From Diphasiastrum complanatum (Eukaryota > Streptophyta > Lycopodiopsida > Lycopodiales > Lycopodiaceae): 64,000 bases of DNA. Under the pieces are notes generated by a model that saw only the letters and a program-made list of their open reading frames with translations, did not search any database and was not told where the DNA came from. The position numbers and the translations under genes are program-made. Position 1 is the stretch's first letter. Each line of letters opens with the position of its first letter. The stretch covers positions 1 to 64,000 of the forward strand of contig MU831956.1 of the NCBI GenBank assembly GCA_029204225.1, read 5' to 3'. This document shows, piece by piece, positions 1 to 11,685 of the stretch.

Positions 1-1253
1 TTTTTATCTGTGTACAACATAGATGAATGCATGTTGTGATTGAATGCACTTTCATTATTGTTGTTTGATCGCGCTTGTATACTCACCCAGATCAAAACAC
101 GAACGCCTACGACTCCTCAGTTTCTGATCAAATGATGGCTATCTTTGATGCCTGAGGAACTCGCGATATCATACTGCTCTTCCATTTATTTCAGAACTAT
201 ACTTCACGTTGACTCTGATTTCAGTAGTACCACACACAAACCATCTCCAATCTCTTCGGTGGATTGTACTCTTGTTTTAAAAGTATAAATTAATTTTTAA
301 GATCCTATTGGGCAATCAGAACGCATAAAGCTGTGATCTTAAGCATAAGCTGACTATTAGACTGTTTTTGCACCTAGCAGCCGATTAAAACGGGAGAGTT
401 GTTCCGCAATATTCCTGCTCTCTTCTCCGTTCTCGTTCTTCCTATCTCCCTTGCCTCATCAATTGGAAACACCCCAAGACTGTCTCATAAAGAGCCATCA
501 CAACCAGGATGATGACAATTGATTACAATAATATGAGATTCAAAAGTACGGAATATTATTTGATGCTCATCAATGTTGCTTACAGAAACTGAGCATCAAA
601 GAAATATGAAGAATTGAGATCAACGATAAAAGAAATTACTATTTGTGTGGCAACAGTGAGACCGGACAAAAACTCCTATTCGTACTTTTTTTAAATGCTT
701 TAGACGTTTGTCGCAAATCTTACAAAGCAATTCACGCAATCAGAAACTCACGTTTTCAACAAATGCATGTGCACACTTCAGTAAGACCCCAAGATTACAA
801 GGATCATTACAGGGTCAAACACTATCTCTCCAGATGCTTTGAATGCAACTGCTTGGCTAAAGCATTTCAATAGACGTCGCATGGAGAGAAATTGTCTAAA
901 TATTTTCACTTGCCCGATAATTTTACAAAATTAGAAATATTTTTTATGTACAAAGAGTTTCCAAAACAACCAATGTTCCTTATTTGAGTTATTCATAGTT
1001 TCTTAGAATTTAGAAAAGAGATTTTGGACTGGTAAAGATTCTCAAAAAAATCATGAATGACATTGATAGTTCTACTTGCGAGTTGTTAAAATCTGTAAAA
1101 CAACTTGAAAAATCCAATAATGAGAAATGTAAAAAAATAATCAGGTTTGTCATTGATTTTAATGATTTTTGTTTTGAAATGGATTTAAATCACAATATAT
1201 TTTAATAACATTATAATATCTTTATTCTATCAAATATATTCATTGTATTTTCA
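1..1253. other. no recognisable gene (downstream of USP)
   Basis: AT-rich sequence with stops in all frames. Short open stretches such as 643-873 show no family motif, base bias or neighbour support. The last 150 bases may hold an upstream part of the decayed frame that starts near 1254, but I see no motif there. Confidence 0.5.
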
Positions 1254-1790
1254 GTGGATGCTGCAAAAGCTCTTCAAGTGCACAAAGATCAACAAACAAT
1301 TGAAAGACAAAAGTTGGTCAAGCATCAAAATTTTTTTCAAATGTCCACAAAATATTTGGGCCTTGTTATTGATGGCATGGATCAGAACAAAACAATGTTG
1401 CCTCATTTTGTCAATGCCCAAAAATTTGAACGAGGCAGATTATATTCAGGTTCATCTCGTTGAAGCACTTGTGTTTAAAGGCACTTTGGAGTCCAAGGTC
1501 TTTTTTAAATATCCCAACGTTCGAAACGATCACCATTGTACACAAGATTATTTGCGAATTTGGAAAAAAATCTTCCGAAAACACTTTATTTAGGAAAATA
1601 AAACCAAACTATTTTGGCATACTTGTCCATGCTAGTAGAGAAAAAAAAATTCAAATAAATAAAAATAGGATTTTTGTCGGTGGACCACACCCACGATCAA
1701 ATTGAAGTCAATTTTATTCTATATTTTCTTGCACGTGTTGTGCTTGACCAGGCATATTAGCCGCCCAAATATCATGTTTACAAGCTCAAA
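1254..1790 (+). pseudogene. decayed DUF7869-like protein fragment
   Basis: Three reading frames, read in turn, give pieces in the order of the DUF7869-type family: LGLVIDGMDQNKTMLPHF near 1353-1406, YIQVHLVEALVFKG and VFFKYPNVRND near 1442-1530, then AYLSMLVEKKKF and GFLSVDHTHDQI near 1617-1704. In that family the last block is a conserved HTHDQ or HTHED motif. Two frame changes and several stops (for example the TAA just after the LYLGK block) make it a pseudogene. The function of the family is not established; members are scattered in plant and animal genomes and may be transposon-borne. I recognise it from motif memory, so the assignment is moderate. Confidence 0.5.
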
Positions 1791-4135
1791 AAATTCTTGG
1801 TGTAGAGCATGGAATGAAGTGATGCCATTGAAACTTCCATGTTAAAAGAATAAGTTAAACCTTTATTGTTAGTGAAACAGAGAACTTACCTTAGAGGATG
1901 CCATAGTGCCCTAGCAAAAAAAGTGCTTTGACAACTCTAGTCTTAATGCTGATTTCAAGGAGAAAAGCTAGAGTTCAAGATCAAACAAATGTCAATAGCT
2001 AAGATTACTTTCTTTTGCTGAATGATGGGGTCATTTTTTCTTTGTTGAATTTTGATTTTCTGATTTGCTACAAGGTTATTAGACTTGTATAGATATGTTC
2101 ATATGACCTTCCTTATTCAAAGATGCTTTTGTCATAACGATAAGAGGCACCGGCTTCAATGACAAGTGTGCTATGTGATGCATCCAAGATGATTGGTACA
2201 AAAGACACCCTTAATATGTTGAAGGCCTACTTCAAAGATTTTTTTTTTGCTTTGATGATTGAAGAAAAGCTTAAAAGTTTAAACGATCTTTAGGTAGAAA
2301 TTAAATGAAGTCTTTAGAACTTGGCATGATCATTGAACATTCACAAGACGTCCAATACTGAAGATTATGATGCAACTGAAGGTGCTTATCTTGGACTTAG
2401 TTTGATAGGAAGAATTGAATCAGAATTAAGACATGGTCTATTAAATTTAAGTTGGTTAGGAAGTGCAAAAGGGCATTCGACAGTAGTCACTAAGGGCTTC
2501 AAATATGTGCCTTAAGAGTAATATGGAGGAAAACGATTTTTATTGCCTCCTTGTGGGTAGAGATGAGTACTTTGGTCAAAGGTTGTCGAGACCTCTTCAA
2601 GGTGCTAATTCTATATGGGAATGATGGCGGTGTTACCAATAAGTCATGGGTTCTACATTACTTTTCAAAATTGGAAGCATAGGAATTGGGTTCGTGATAA
2701 GTGAAAGGCATTTCCTTCTTAAAGTAGAAGGTATTTTGGAGATTAATGTAGACACACTTTAGCAACTGTTGCTTGCGACTGTTGCTTGTCTTTTTGGAAT
2801 GGAAAATGTTAAGTGTATACTTTTGGAAGAAATGCTTTTTGGAATTTGGGTTTGATTGTAATGGTGAAGCTTTCAAAAGAAAAATGATTTCTAGATTCAT
2901 GGCTTTTTAGTAAAACGTTTTATACAAGGACTTGCTTCTTTATTACTAATTGACTCCCTTCCAACTACACTAGAATATGTAGGAGGCTTTCAACAACTGG
3001 GACATTTTGGATGTTCTTCCACCCAGGATCTAAAAACCATTACAAAGAGGTGTATTTGTGTGCACACATGCTCATTTATTACGTCCCTATAATGAAAATA
3101 TATAAATGCTTGAATATTTAAGAAAAGCACAAAAGCAAATAAACACATGCATTAAACAATTTTACTTATGACCATGCTAAAGCATGAAACATTGCATAGG
3201 TCGCATGTGAGATATGTTATCTTTGTTGTGAAAGCTGACTTGTCAAGTAGTGACAATCCAATCTATAGCTTCCAAAAAGTCACTATACCAACTTGACGCT
3301 AAGAAGGGAAGCAACTAGTTGTTGCTAAATTATGGTGTAGGATAAAACGTGTTGTAGAAACTTGAATAGTAGCTCAGAACAGGTTGTATTAGGGTGCTAT
3401 ACCCCTAGAGATAACTTTCTCCTATAAATATCTTTGTGAAAATTATGGTGCAGGCTAAAATATGTTGTAGAAACTTGAATAGTAGCAATTGCATTAGGGT
3501 GCTAGACCCCTGAAGGTAACTTTCTCGTATCAAAATCTTTTGACCTAAAAATATTCTAACCAAAATCATGTTCCCATCGTAGAACCTTTGTTGAAATATG
3601 TTCCACTATTTCCATGGAGGGGAGAACATTGCTCCCCAGCAACACCACCCCTAGTGACTTGCAATTGCAAGTGTTAGTCATTCAAAATGGTTGAAGGTGG
3701 GTTGCAGTGGTATGAGACGATCATTCGGAAACCTGAACTTTGCTTGACTTGGTGTCTATAGCTCTAGTGCGCGGGGTTGAGATGACAATATTTGTAAAGT
3801 TGGGCGGTTATTGAGTATTTGGTTGTTTATAACCTCATTGTATAAAAGGCCTAAATCTTCGTAACTAAAGTTATTTAGATCAACTTTCAAATTCTCACAA
3901 GAAAATGTGCACTTGAAGATTCAGACCTACCACAATATGACGACTACATCTTTAGATGGTAGGAGTCAGCCACAATGTAAAAGTGAGAAGACGACGTATT
4001 CACAAATCGATTTGTGGCTTCTAGACTTCAGAAACAGAAACAATCTTAGTCCATGTGATGCGACCCAAAAAAATTCTCTTATTACAGATAAGCAAGTGCA
4101 ATGCAGATAAGATCGAGGACACCATTTTCATTCAT
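1791..4135. other. intergenic, no recognisable gene
   Basis: No domain motif on either strand. Open stretches at 2333-2515, 2658-2900 and 3907-4110 have no support. The only structure I see is the tandem duplication at 3328-3545. Confidence 0.45.
3328..3545. repeat. tandem duplication, about 113-bp unit
   Basis: A segment that starts AAATTATGGTG and contains TTGTAGAAACTTGAATAGTAG and AGGGTGCTA is present twice in direct orientation, with starts 113 bases apart. The second copy carries small deletions and substitutions. It lies downstream of the USP poly(A) signal. Confidence 0.8.
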
Positions 4136-4141
4136 AATCAC

Positions 4142-4147
4142 TTTATT
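4142..4147 (-). promoter_or_regulatory. USP poly(A) signal AATAAA
   Basis: Minus-strand AATAAA about 90 bases after the USP stop codon (4236-4238). Position and match suit the polyadenylation signal of this gene and imply a short 3' UTR ending roughly 15-30 bases lower. Confidence 0.6.
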
Positions 4148-4235
4148 ACACTGAACAGTCAAATGTGCAATGAGGGTTATAATCCAATTTTTCAATGAAA
4201 TTAGCACCCAGAGTTCTATTAACTGCAGAAAATCA

Positions 4236-4409
4236 TCAATCATATATCACAGAGTATTCTCCAGCTTGATCATACCGAAGTAGCTTCTCACCAACTTCCT
4301 GAAGTGTAAACCCTCTGATGCGGTTCTCTTCAGGATATTGTTTATCCTGATAATCAATTGGCTCCAGTAACCACCCTTCATTCTGTACACTTACAGAGAG
4401 CAGATTCAC
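4236..4409 (-). CDS. USP: USP exon h, terminal, with stop
   Basis: 174 nt, 57 codons and TGA at 4236-4238. It starts VNLLSVSVQNEGWLLEPIDY, continues QDKQYPEENRIRGFTLQEVG and ends AGEYSVIYD. It matches the family C-terminus with its NNGW, PEEIRIRGF and GKFSVED blocks. The acceptor is TTCAAGCAG|GTGAA, 330 nt after exon g. Confidence 0.95.
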   Translation of the reverse strand: MNLLSVSVQNEGWLLEPIDYQDKQYPEENRIRGFTLQEVGEKLLRYDQAGEYSVIYD

Positions 4410-4739
4410 CTGCTTGAAACATGATTATCAGTCCTAAAGTTGTTCCTAGCTGTTTAGCTGACTGGAGTAACGGAAATGCAGATACGCAGAAATCATATTA
4501 GTTGTGCAAAAGTGCAGAACTGTGTGCATCGAGGGAACTACAAAAGATTTCTTTCAACTCTACGGTGCTGAGTAAGCCAGTGCTGCTCTATTGCATATTG
4601 CCTCATGTACTGAGTGAAAACTTTAGGACCATCCAAAATTCTTCAGGTCAAGCATTCATTGCCTTATAGAAACTTCCTCGTTAGACCACTCTTATTCTAG
4701 TTATAGATCTATGTTCATAGAAAGGTCCACTTAACTTAC

Positions 4740-4979
4740 CTCGGCACCATCAACAGCACGTACTAGTAAAGTCCCATCAAGGACAAGATTACTGATAGTA
4801 ATATCAGCTCCTTCAATAACAAGAGTTGACCTCTGAGAAATTTCACAAACTCCAGTCAGCTTGTTTCTGACATGAGAATACGTCAGCCCCCAGCTTGGAC
4901 TCCACACAATCCTGGGCCATACTTCCACTTCCTGTCCGTTGAAGCTCTCTATTGTTGGCCCCTCTATCTTTGCACCTGC
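4740..4979 (-). CDS. USP: USP exon g
   Basis: 240 nt, 80 codons, starting AGAKIEGPTIESFNGQEVEV and including WPRIVWSPSWGLTYSHVRNK, CEISQRSTLVIEG and LDGTLLVRAVDGAE. This is the start of the C-terminal beta-helix-like domain of USP. The acceptor is TTTGCCAG|GCAGG; phase 0 excludes the alternative AG four bases further on. The donor is GAG|GTAAGT, an excellent match. Confidence 0.95.
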
Positions 4980-5481
4980 CTGGCAAATCACCAGCAGATT
5001 GACATTGAAGAACCTACAATCTACTTCTGCGGCTCCCATTTCAAAGTATCCTCACAATTTCATGCAGCAAGAAAAGGGACAGAGTGAGAGCTAAAACTTA
5101 TCACTACATCCATACTTTCAAGCTGTACAAACTAAAAAATAGCTATGCAAAAGACTGCACACATGTCCTGTCATCAATCAACAGCTTTGAGTAATTTAAT
5201 GCTTGTGGACTGTGGTCGTGTGACATTAAGCTAGTATGAAGTAAATTATGATACCAAAATGCAACTGGTTTTTGCAATAGAGCATAAATATTAAGATGGA
5301 GTCCGCATATTTTCCAGTCAATTTCATCGATTCCATTTGAACCTCAAGAATCAAATCAATATGAACCATAATTCGAATCATTTCAAAAATATTTCAAAGT
5401 TCAAATTGTTGTAATGCAAAATTATTTGAAAGCTTTTGGAAAAATTATGAGATTTGCTTCTTTTTCTTTATTATTTACTAC

Positions 5482-6523
5482 TTGACACTTGTTCAATGTT
5501 GCTTCTTGGATCATGGACGATGGATGTCCGATGTCGGATGTTGCATTGGTGATTGTTGTGCTTTGCAGGTCGTCACCGACAATGCGGCAAATTGTGTTGC
5601 CATGGGGAAGCTCGTAAATGAAAAGTACCCTTGGATCCTTTGGGCACCCTGTGCTGCACATTGCTTAGACCTCTTGTTTGAGGATATAGCAAAGTTGCAT
5701 GGATTGCAGAGGTACTAGACATAGGACGGTTCTTGGTGAGGTTTGTCACCAAGAGACCGAGGGTCCTGAGCATGTTCAAGGAATATTCTAGCCTCGAGAT
5801 TTTGAGGCCTGCCCCCACTAGGTCTACTTTTCTATCATCAAATTTGATTCATCACTTAGATTCTTAGAAGTTAGTACATGAATTACTAGCAACTACTATT
5901 AATAACTCAATAGTAATTTGTAAATTCTAAATACTAAATACTGTAGAAAATTGAAAAGTCAAACTCTAATTTGAAGTTTTAGTGACATTCCACACGTGTT
6001 GTTCTACATAATACAGGTAAATCCAAATGAAGTTGATGTGACGAAGGCTCCAGACCTACCACCAAGGTCACATGAGGAGGAGGACGTGTATGCACTACTC
6101 CATGATGACGCCATGCAGTTTCGAGGTGAATTTTAAGTTCCAATTTCAAGCTTTGAATTAGCCCTTGAGCCTTAAGGCTTGGGTCCTTGAGGCTTGAAGT
6201 TTGAACTTTGAGCTTCATCCCATGTTCTAAGTTCTAGGTTTAGAATTGAAACTTGTGTTTTTAAACTTGTAAGATGCGAATTGTAACCCTTTGCCAATCC
6301 CTGCTGCACGTCGCAGGACAGGGGGAGAGGCTTCCAGTTCTCAAGCCCTCGAGGACGAGGAGCCACTAGAAGACGAAGATGACACAAAGACCTTGGAAGA
6401 TGAAGCCGACAGCGAGGATTCCTCAGAGGATGAGTGTGATCCATCTGATGATGCTGGTAGCATTGACGAGGTCCTACTCCTGAGCCTGCATGTGCGAGGA
6501 GGTCACAGCTTCCACGGGTGACT
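5482..6523 (+). pseudogene. hAT transposase remnant
   Basis: The piece at about 5570-5718 reads VVTDNAANCVAMGKLV and WAPCAAHCLDLLFEDI, the DUF659-type catalytic-core region of hAT transposases (the TDNA..N and CAAHCL.L blocks). A shifted frame continues as RFLVRFVTKRPRVLSMFKEY. A later piece near 6017-6135 is acidic (SHEEEDVYALLHDD). The segment 6291-6521 is highly acidic (EDEEPLEDEDD...), as at the end of some plant hAT proteins. Frame changes and missing dimerisation-domain motifs show that it is broken. Transposition by cut and paste is known for the family; activity here is unlikely. Confidence 0.75.
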
Positions 6524-7248
6524 AGGAGGAGGCTACGTTAGGCTGCCTTAGGGGGACTTAGGAGATTGGCCCATTTGCATTTAGTATTTAGTATTTAGTA
6601 TTTTGATTAGTATATAGAAATTAGGAGTTGACTTTTTTTGAGATTATAAACTAAGAACTTGAGACTAGTTACTAGCAGATAGTAATTTGTTATCATGTGT
6701 ACAGTGTTATTACCATTTGGCATTTATGGATGAGTTAAAACTACATACATGATTCAAGATTCAGGTAACAAGTTTACATTTTGGTAATGTTCAACTGTGG
6801 AATGTTTCAATTATCAATGCTGAATGTCGAATGGGATTTGTACTCATAGATTACGGTAAGTTGTAACTCAAGAGTTAATATTTAAAAAGTTTACTTACTA
6901 CTTAGTATTGTTACTTGTAAGCTATCAAAAGTTAGAACTTTATACTATAATCTATTACTTGTTAATAGTTAAAAGTTACACAATGCACATTGTATACATT
7001 GTCATTTTCGTGAAATTCGAATCATTGAACATCTGTTAATCTACCACTAACTAACCATGCACATGTGGTACATTCAACTTACTACATTGGAATATGACAT
7101 ATGTAATATGTAATATGTATGCTGTGACATTCATGTTTTAAAAAAAAAAACCTAAAACCGATTCGCTGGTTCAAACCTGGAGAAGCTGATTCAAATTCGA
7201 TTTAAACACGGTTCGAAAAGGAGATTCGAAAGGTACCATCAAACATTG
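5482..7248 (+). mobile_element. hAT transposon, decayed; right end at 7248
   Basis: Transposase pieces are followed by an acidic C-terminal stretch and an AT-rich tail that ends CAAACATTG at 7248. The last 240 bases (about 7010-7248) are shared with the non-autonomous element at 41379-42136, which has clear borders, so 7248 is taken as the right terminus. The left terminus was not found; it should lie between about 5000 and 5480. The element is inserted in the USP exon f-g intron, within 0.5-0.6 kb of exon g. No target duplication can be given without the left end. Confidence 0.7.
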
Positions 7249-7518
7249 TTGAGTCCCAAGGTACAATCAAGAGACAGCTCGAGACCTTTATCAGACATAT
7301 GGGCACAGTTTAGGGTAATACCCAAGGGCTGCAACACAACAGTCATGATGCTCATGCAAAGATGATGGACTCATCATGCCTAACTAGAAACTTGTCACAT
7401 GAGATTGAGATTGGATCATGCTTTTGGAATTTAAGGGAAGACTGTCCTTTCTAGATTAAGTTATGGATGCATAATAAGGACATTGATTATATTCTAAGGA
7501 CTTGAGGCTTTAGTAAGT

Positions 7519-7820
7519 CAAGGGTCGGTGATCGACGAGGACACCGGTCCCAAGTGGGGACCGGTGTGTCACAAGTAGTGATCCGGTGTGGCCACCTGAG
7601 AAGCTGTCAGAGACTCGGTGTGTTTTGACCGTCGGGGCCCTAGCCGTCAGTGACAAGATGCTAGCCGGCAAGTAGTCGGGGTGACCAAGATGGTCACGAG
7701 TCTTTGATGGGGCACGGGGGTGGTACCCTATGAGTCACTCAGAATTCACAGGTCATGCATGCCAAGTGGACTGATCACCCACAGTTGGATGCCATGTGCC
7801 AGTTGACATGAATAGCAGGT
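7519..7820 (+). repeat. 5' LTR, 5'-truncated
   Basis: Aligns with 9878-10189 from AAGGGTCGGTGA to the AATAGCAGGT end. The expected TGTTAGAGCC start is missing and unrelated sequence lies to the left. Confidence 0.85.
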
Positions 7821-7868
7821 AGGACTCAAAGAGGGGGTGCCTATGGTTGGGAGGTTGATCCTATCCAG

Positions 7869-8856
7869 ATGCAGCTGACTTTGAAGCACAAAGAGGCATC
7901 TCCTATGGCTCGTCATGCTTACAACAAGTCTCCCCTCAATCTAGAGCAAAAAGGACAAGGCCAAGAAAGACGGATTATGTTTTTTCTGTCTTGGCAAGCA
8001 TCTTGTCAAAGATTGTCCTTGCAGCACGGACACGACGCTCCATGTTATACAGCAACGTCAAGATAAGGACAAGGATGAGGAGATTTTGGAAGACTTATTA
8101 GTAAGCGACGTTGAATAGGCAGCCTGTTATAGTTTTTTTTTTCTTTTGCATGTATATAAAGTTTGGGCATGAGGGTATGTCTCATGTCTTAAAGGGGGAG
8201 TGACCTTTTGTTGAAGGTCCTCTTGTTACCTGTATGCAAATAAAGAGAATGGAGACTTACTATTGGTTGAGTTATGGAATGTTGATTGCAGTTTTGATTC
8301 TCATTTTTGTGATAATCAACTAAGCACACTTGCTAATGAACCACAAGGAACTTCATTTACATCTGCATTCCCTAGTGCACATGTTGTTTCTTTACAACCA
8401 AAATGTGACCCAACAAGTGAGTTGGAGTAGTCCATCTGCATCAGTTTTAAAAAAATGCCAATTAGTAATATGCCAGAGGGATTGCCGCCTAGACAGAACG
8501 TGGAGCTGAGCTCGTTCCAAGGCAAAGTCCGGTAAGTAGGCCTCCTTATAGGATGAGCCTAAAAGAGGAAGAGGAATTCAGAAAGAGGTTGGAGGAGTAT
8601 CTTAAGCTGGGGTACGTCCGTCCTAGTTATTCACCTTTCGCCTTTCCTATTTGTTTGTTAAAAAACCGGATGGTAGTTTTCGGATGTGTGTAGAATACAA
8701 GTGATTGAAAACAATCATTGTAAAGCACAGGTATCTGTTGCCCAAGGTTGACGAAGACGTCCAGAAGACGGTCATCCGAACCCGTTTTTGGGCATTATGA
8801 GTATGGGTTATGTCATTTGGGCTAACCAATGCTCCAGCCATGTTCATGGTGCTAAT
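7869..8856 (+). pseudogene. gypsy gag zinc-knuckle and RT fragments
   Basis: Near 7970-8117 one frame reads VFFCLGKHLVKDCP, a damaged CCHC knuckle, followed by an acidic end and a stop. After about 350 bases, 8468-8856 carries RT pieces: RQNVELS (upstream linker), SYLFVKKPDGSFRMCVEYK and [19 protein letters not shown], with several stops. Protease, the catalytic YVDD region and RNase H are deleted. Confidence 0.7.
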
Positions 8857-8861
8857 GAACG

Positions 8862-9777
8862 ATGCCAAGAGTGACTTATGGGCCACATTGTCAACAAGTT
8901 GCTAAGTTGTTTATTGAGAATATTGTCAGATTGCATGGCCTTCCGAAGTCCATTGTGTCTGACAGGGATCCCAAGTTTACGGGGATTGAGGTGTTCGCCA
9001 AGCTAGGAACACAATTGCGGATGAATAGCTCTAAGCATCCTCAGACGGATGGTCAGACAAAGCGAGTGAACCAGATCTTGGAAGATATTCTTAGGGCATA
9101 TGTTAGTAGTACACAAACAGACTGGGTAAAGCATTTATCGCTATTGGAGTTCGCGTACATTGATAAGAGACATGTGTCTACAGGATTGAGTCAAATTGAG
9201 CTCAATTACGGTTTCAGGCCACTCAGTCCTGCAATCATAGGGATTCCGCATAGGGTACCTAGCACTGTAGAGTTTTTGACTCAGATGCAACAGAAGCTAG
9301 AGATGGCACTAGATAACTTGTCCAAGGTTGTAGCTAGGGGCAGAGAGTTAACGGGAATTTGAGGAAGGAGATTGGGTGTATTTACTAGTCCCTTTGAATT
9401 CGAAGGTGCTACGCACAGGAAGGTGCGCCAAGTTATCTCCTAGGTATTGTGGACCATGGTTGATTATTAAGAAGGTGAGCCAAGTAGCCTATAAGCTACA
9501 ACTACCTGAGGGATGCAAGGTGCATCCAGTATTTCAAGTTAGCAAACTGAAGAGATGTTTGTTTGATGGCGATAGCCTGGTGGAAGGTCTAGGGTCTCTA
9601 GAGGAGACACCACAGGTTATGGGCCAAAAAGAGTCCTAGATCGAAGGGAGCGACGATTGCGAAATTGCCTCCTCCAAGAGTATCTAGTAACTTGGAAAGG
9701 GCATCCTTAATCTGATGCTACTTGGGAGACTCGCCAGGCGTTGCAGAAGTCTTACCCAGAGTTTGTCATCGAGGACT
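8862..9777 (+). pseudogene. gypsy integrase with C-terminal chromodomain-like end
   Basis: The frame 8862-9362 carries the integrase core: LHGLPKSIVSDRDPKF (catalytic Asp), HPQTDGQTKRVNQ (around the catalytic Glu region) and the usual LLEFAYIDK block. A frame change leads into 9376-9639, the GPF/Y module (LSPRYCGPWLIIKKV, VHPVFQVSKLK). A further frame reads RRLRNCLLQEYLVTWKGHP and SDATWET, a chromodomain-like tail with one stop, closing at 9777. This order is typical of chromoviruses. Confidence 0.85.
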
Positions 9778-9803
9778 GATGACTTGCTAAAGGAGGGAAG
9801 GAT

Positions 9804-10189
9804 TGTTAGAGCCCAGTTACGACTCCATCATGATCTCGGCACGACCGGTTACCAGAGGGCATGAGGCCTAGTATTGGCAAGGGTCGGTGACTGACGAGGA
9901 CATCTGTCCCAAGTGGCGACTGATGCGTCACAAGTAGTGATCCGGTGTGGCCGTCTGACAAGCTGTCAGAGACGCGGTGTGTTTTGACCGTCGGGACCCT
10001 AGCCGTCAGTGACAAGATGCTAGCCGACAAGTAGTCGGGGTGACCAAGATGGTCACAAGTCTTTGACGGGGCACGAGGGTGGTACCCTATGAGTCACTCA
10101 GAATTCACAGGTCACAGGGGTCATGCATGCCAAGTGGACTGATCACCCACAAGTGGATGCCATGTGCCAGTTGACAGGAATAGCAGGCA
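9804..10189 (+). repeat. 3' LTR, TGTTAG...CA
   Basis: 386 bp, starting TGTTAGAGCCC directly after the polypurine tract and ending AATAGCAGGCA. Its first 49 bases also occur inverted at 11637-11685. Confidence 0.8.
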
Positions 10190-11636
10190 ACTTATATAGC
10201 ATGTTGAAGTACATCTATCGACAATATCATAATTAGCATCACCTAGACTTTCATACAACACAAATATTCAAAACAATTAAAATTGTTCCTCAACAAAAAT
10301 GAGAGAACAATGTGAAAACTTATGAAGATTAGAGTACATCACCTCCCATAGACCTAAGTAGGTAGTGGATATGAGATAGAAGTCATTATGAAATCAAATT
10401 CTTCAAGAGTATCTAATTGTAATTAGTACTAGTTCTAAGGTAGAGGCGATTTTAGAATCAATTTTGCCAAAAGGTCTAATAATCTTTGAAACCAAGTCAA
10501 ACACAGGTGATTGAGAAAGGTGATCAAGGAATCTTGTTTTCCAAGAGTATCTTGTAGCTTGGAAAGGACTACTGGAGCCATAGAAGACATGCGAGAGTCA
10601 GCAAAGGTTATGCAGGATGTATAGAGATCTTTGGCCAACCAATGATAGTTTGTTTCCAAAAAGGCAATTACGGTACTTTTTAAAATAGGCTATGGTGGGT
10701 TGGAACTTCATTTCAAAAATTGACTGGTTTGGTTTCACAAGCTTAAGAGAGTTGGAGTGTAACAATGGGATGAGATGTTGGCCGAGGAACGAAGAGAATG
10801 GGAGGAAAGGTTGGCTCAATATGGGAGATCTCAGATTATGGGATGAGAGTTTTCTCGATCTGGTAATCAGCTTGATTCTTTTGCTCCTACTCTTAGATCT
10901 ACAATCAAGGCACATGCATGTACATATGAGTTTCCAACACTAGTATCTATAAATGAGGCATTACATTGTGCATCTACACAAGAGATAAATGTGCCAAAGG
11001 ATGCTCTAATTGTAGCAAAGAATACAAATCACACATAAGCATAGGTTCATGAGGCACAAACATGATTTGATGGGTGAGTGAATGTTCTAGTTGCAATAAA
11101 AATACTAGATCTATGTCATGAAGCATAAGCTTGTACAAACGAGACACATACTTAGATTCATTCAAATTATGGTGCATATTAACATCTCAAGTCACATGTT
11201 TACATGGTTGCTCTCTACTCCTCTAGTGGTTCTTATACATGCCCATGTTCTAGGAGCATCATAGCATCTTCTCACTAAACGATACTTCCAATCAAAACAA
11301 CTATCTACACATGATACTTGAATTTATGACTCATGTTGTACTATTGAGGGGGCTATTTCTACTTGGAAGTTATATGTTCAAAGCTTATTCTTCATGTAGT
11401 TATATATTATGCATTTGTGGAGCCAAGTACTTTTGATCCTACCTAGCTTTGTAATCCCTACAAATAACTTGGTATATCTTTCCACCACCAGATTTATTCC
11501 TACCTACTTTTATTTGGCATTCTCGGTCTATACAACCAATTTGGGAGATAGTAAGCTACCAACATTCATAGTCCCTTGGATAGCTTTGGATCTATGTGCT
11601 CCTCCACATCCATTTCTACTTATATGCGATAAAGTA
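10190..11636. other. no recognisable gene
   Basis: Intronic AT-rich sequence. Several open stretches of 60-105 codons on both strands lack motifs and overlap each other. Nothing supportable. Confidence 0.45.
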
Positions 11637-11685
11637 GTAACCGGCCGTGCCGAGATCATGATAGAGCCGTAACTGGGCTCTAACA
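11637..11685 (-). repeat. inverted LTR scrap of the 7.5-10.2 kb gypsy family
   Basis: The reverse complement begins TGTTAGAGCCCAGTTACG and continues to ACGGCCGGTTAC, matching the first 49 bases of the LTR at 9804. The match stops abruptly on the left. Confidence 0.8.

Larger units (their letters stand above)
7519..10189 (+). mobile_element. Ty3/gypsy (chromovirus-like) element with two LTRs
   Basis: Direct repeats at 7519-7820 and 9804-10189 flank gag, RT and integrase remnants on the plus strand. The 3' LTR begins TGTTAGAGCCCAG after a purine tract (about 9788-9803) and ends CA. The 5' LTR has lost its first 75 bases or so. The interior is heavily deleted: RT jumps into integrase near 8870. 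LTRs diverged by several percent suggest an old insertion. Confidence 0.85.

Noticed and set aside
4976-4983. Alternative acceptor four bases into exon g
   Set aside because: Using it would shift the frame against exon f, which ends in phase 0.
7160-7190. GGTTCRAACC words like a tRNA T-arm (also at 42043-42060)
   Set aside because: They lie in the shared hAT terminal region, which is full of TTCGAAC/GATTCGAA repeats; no acceptor stem, D-arm or anticodon arm can be folded around them.
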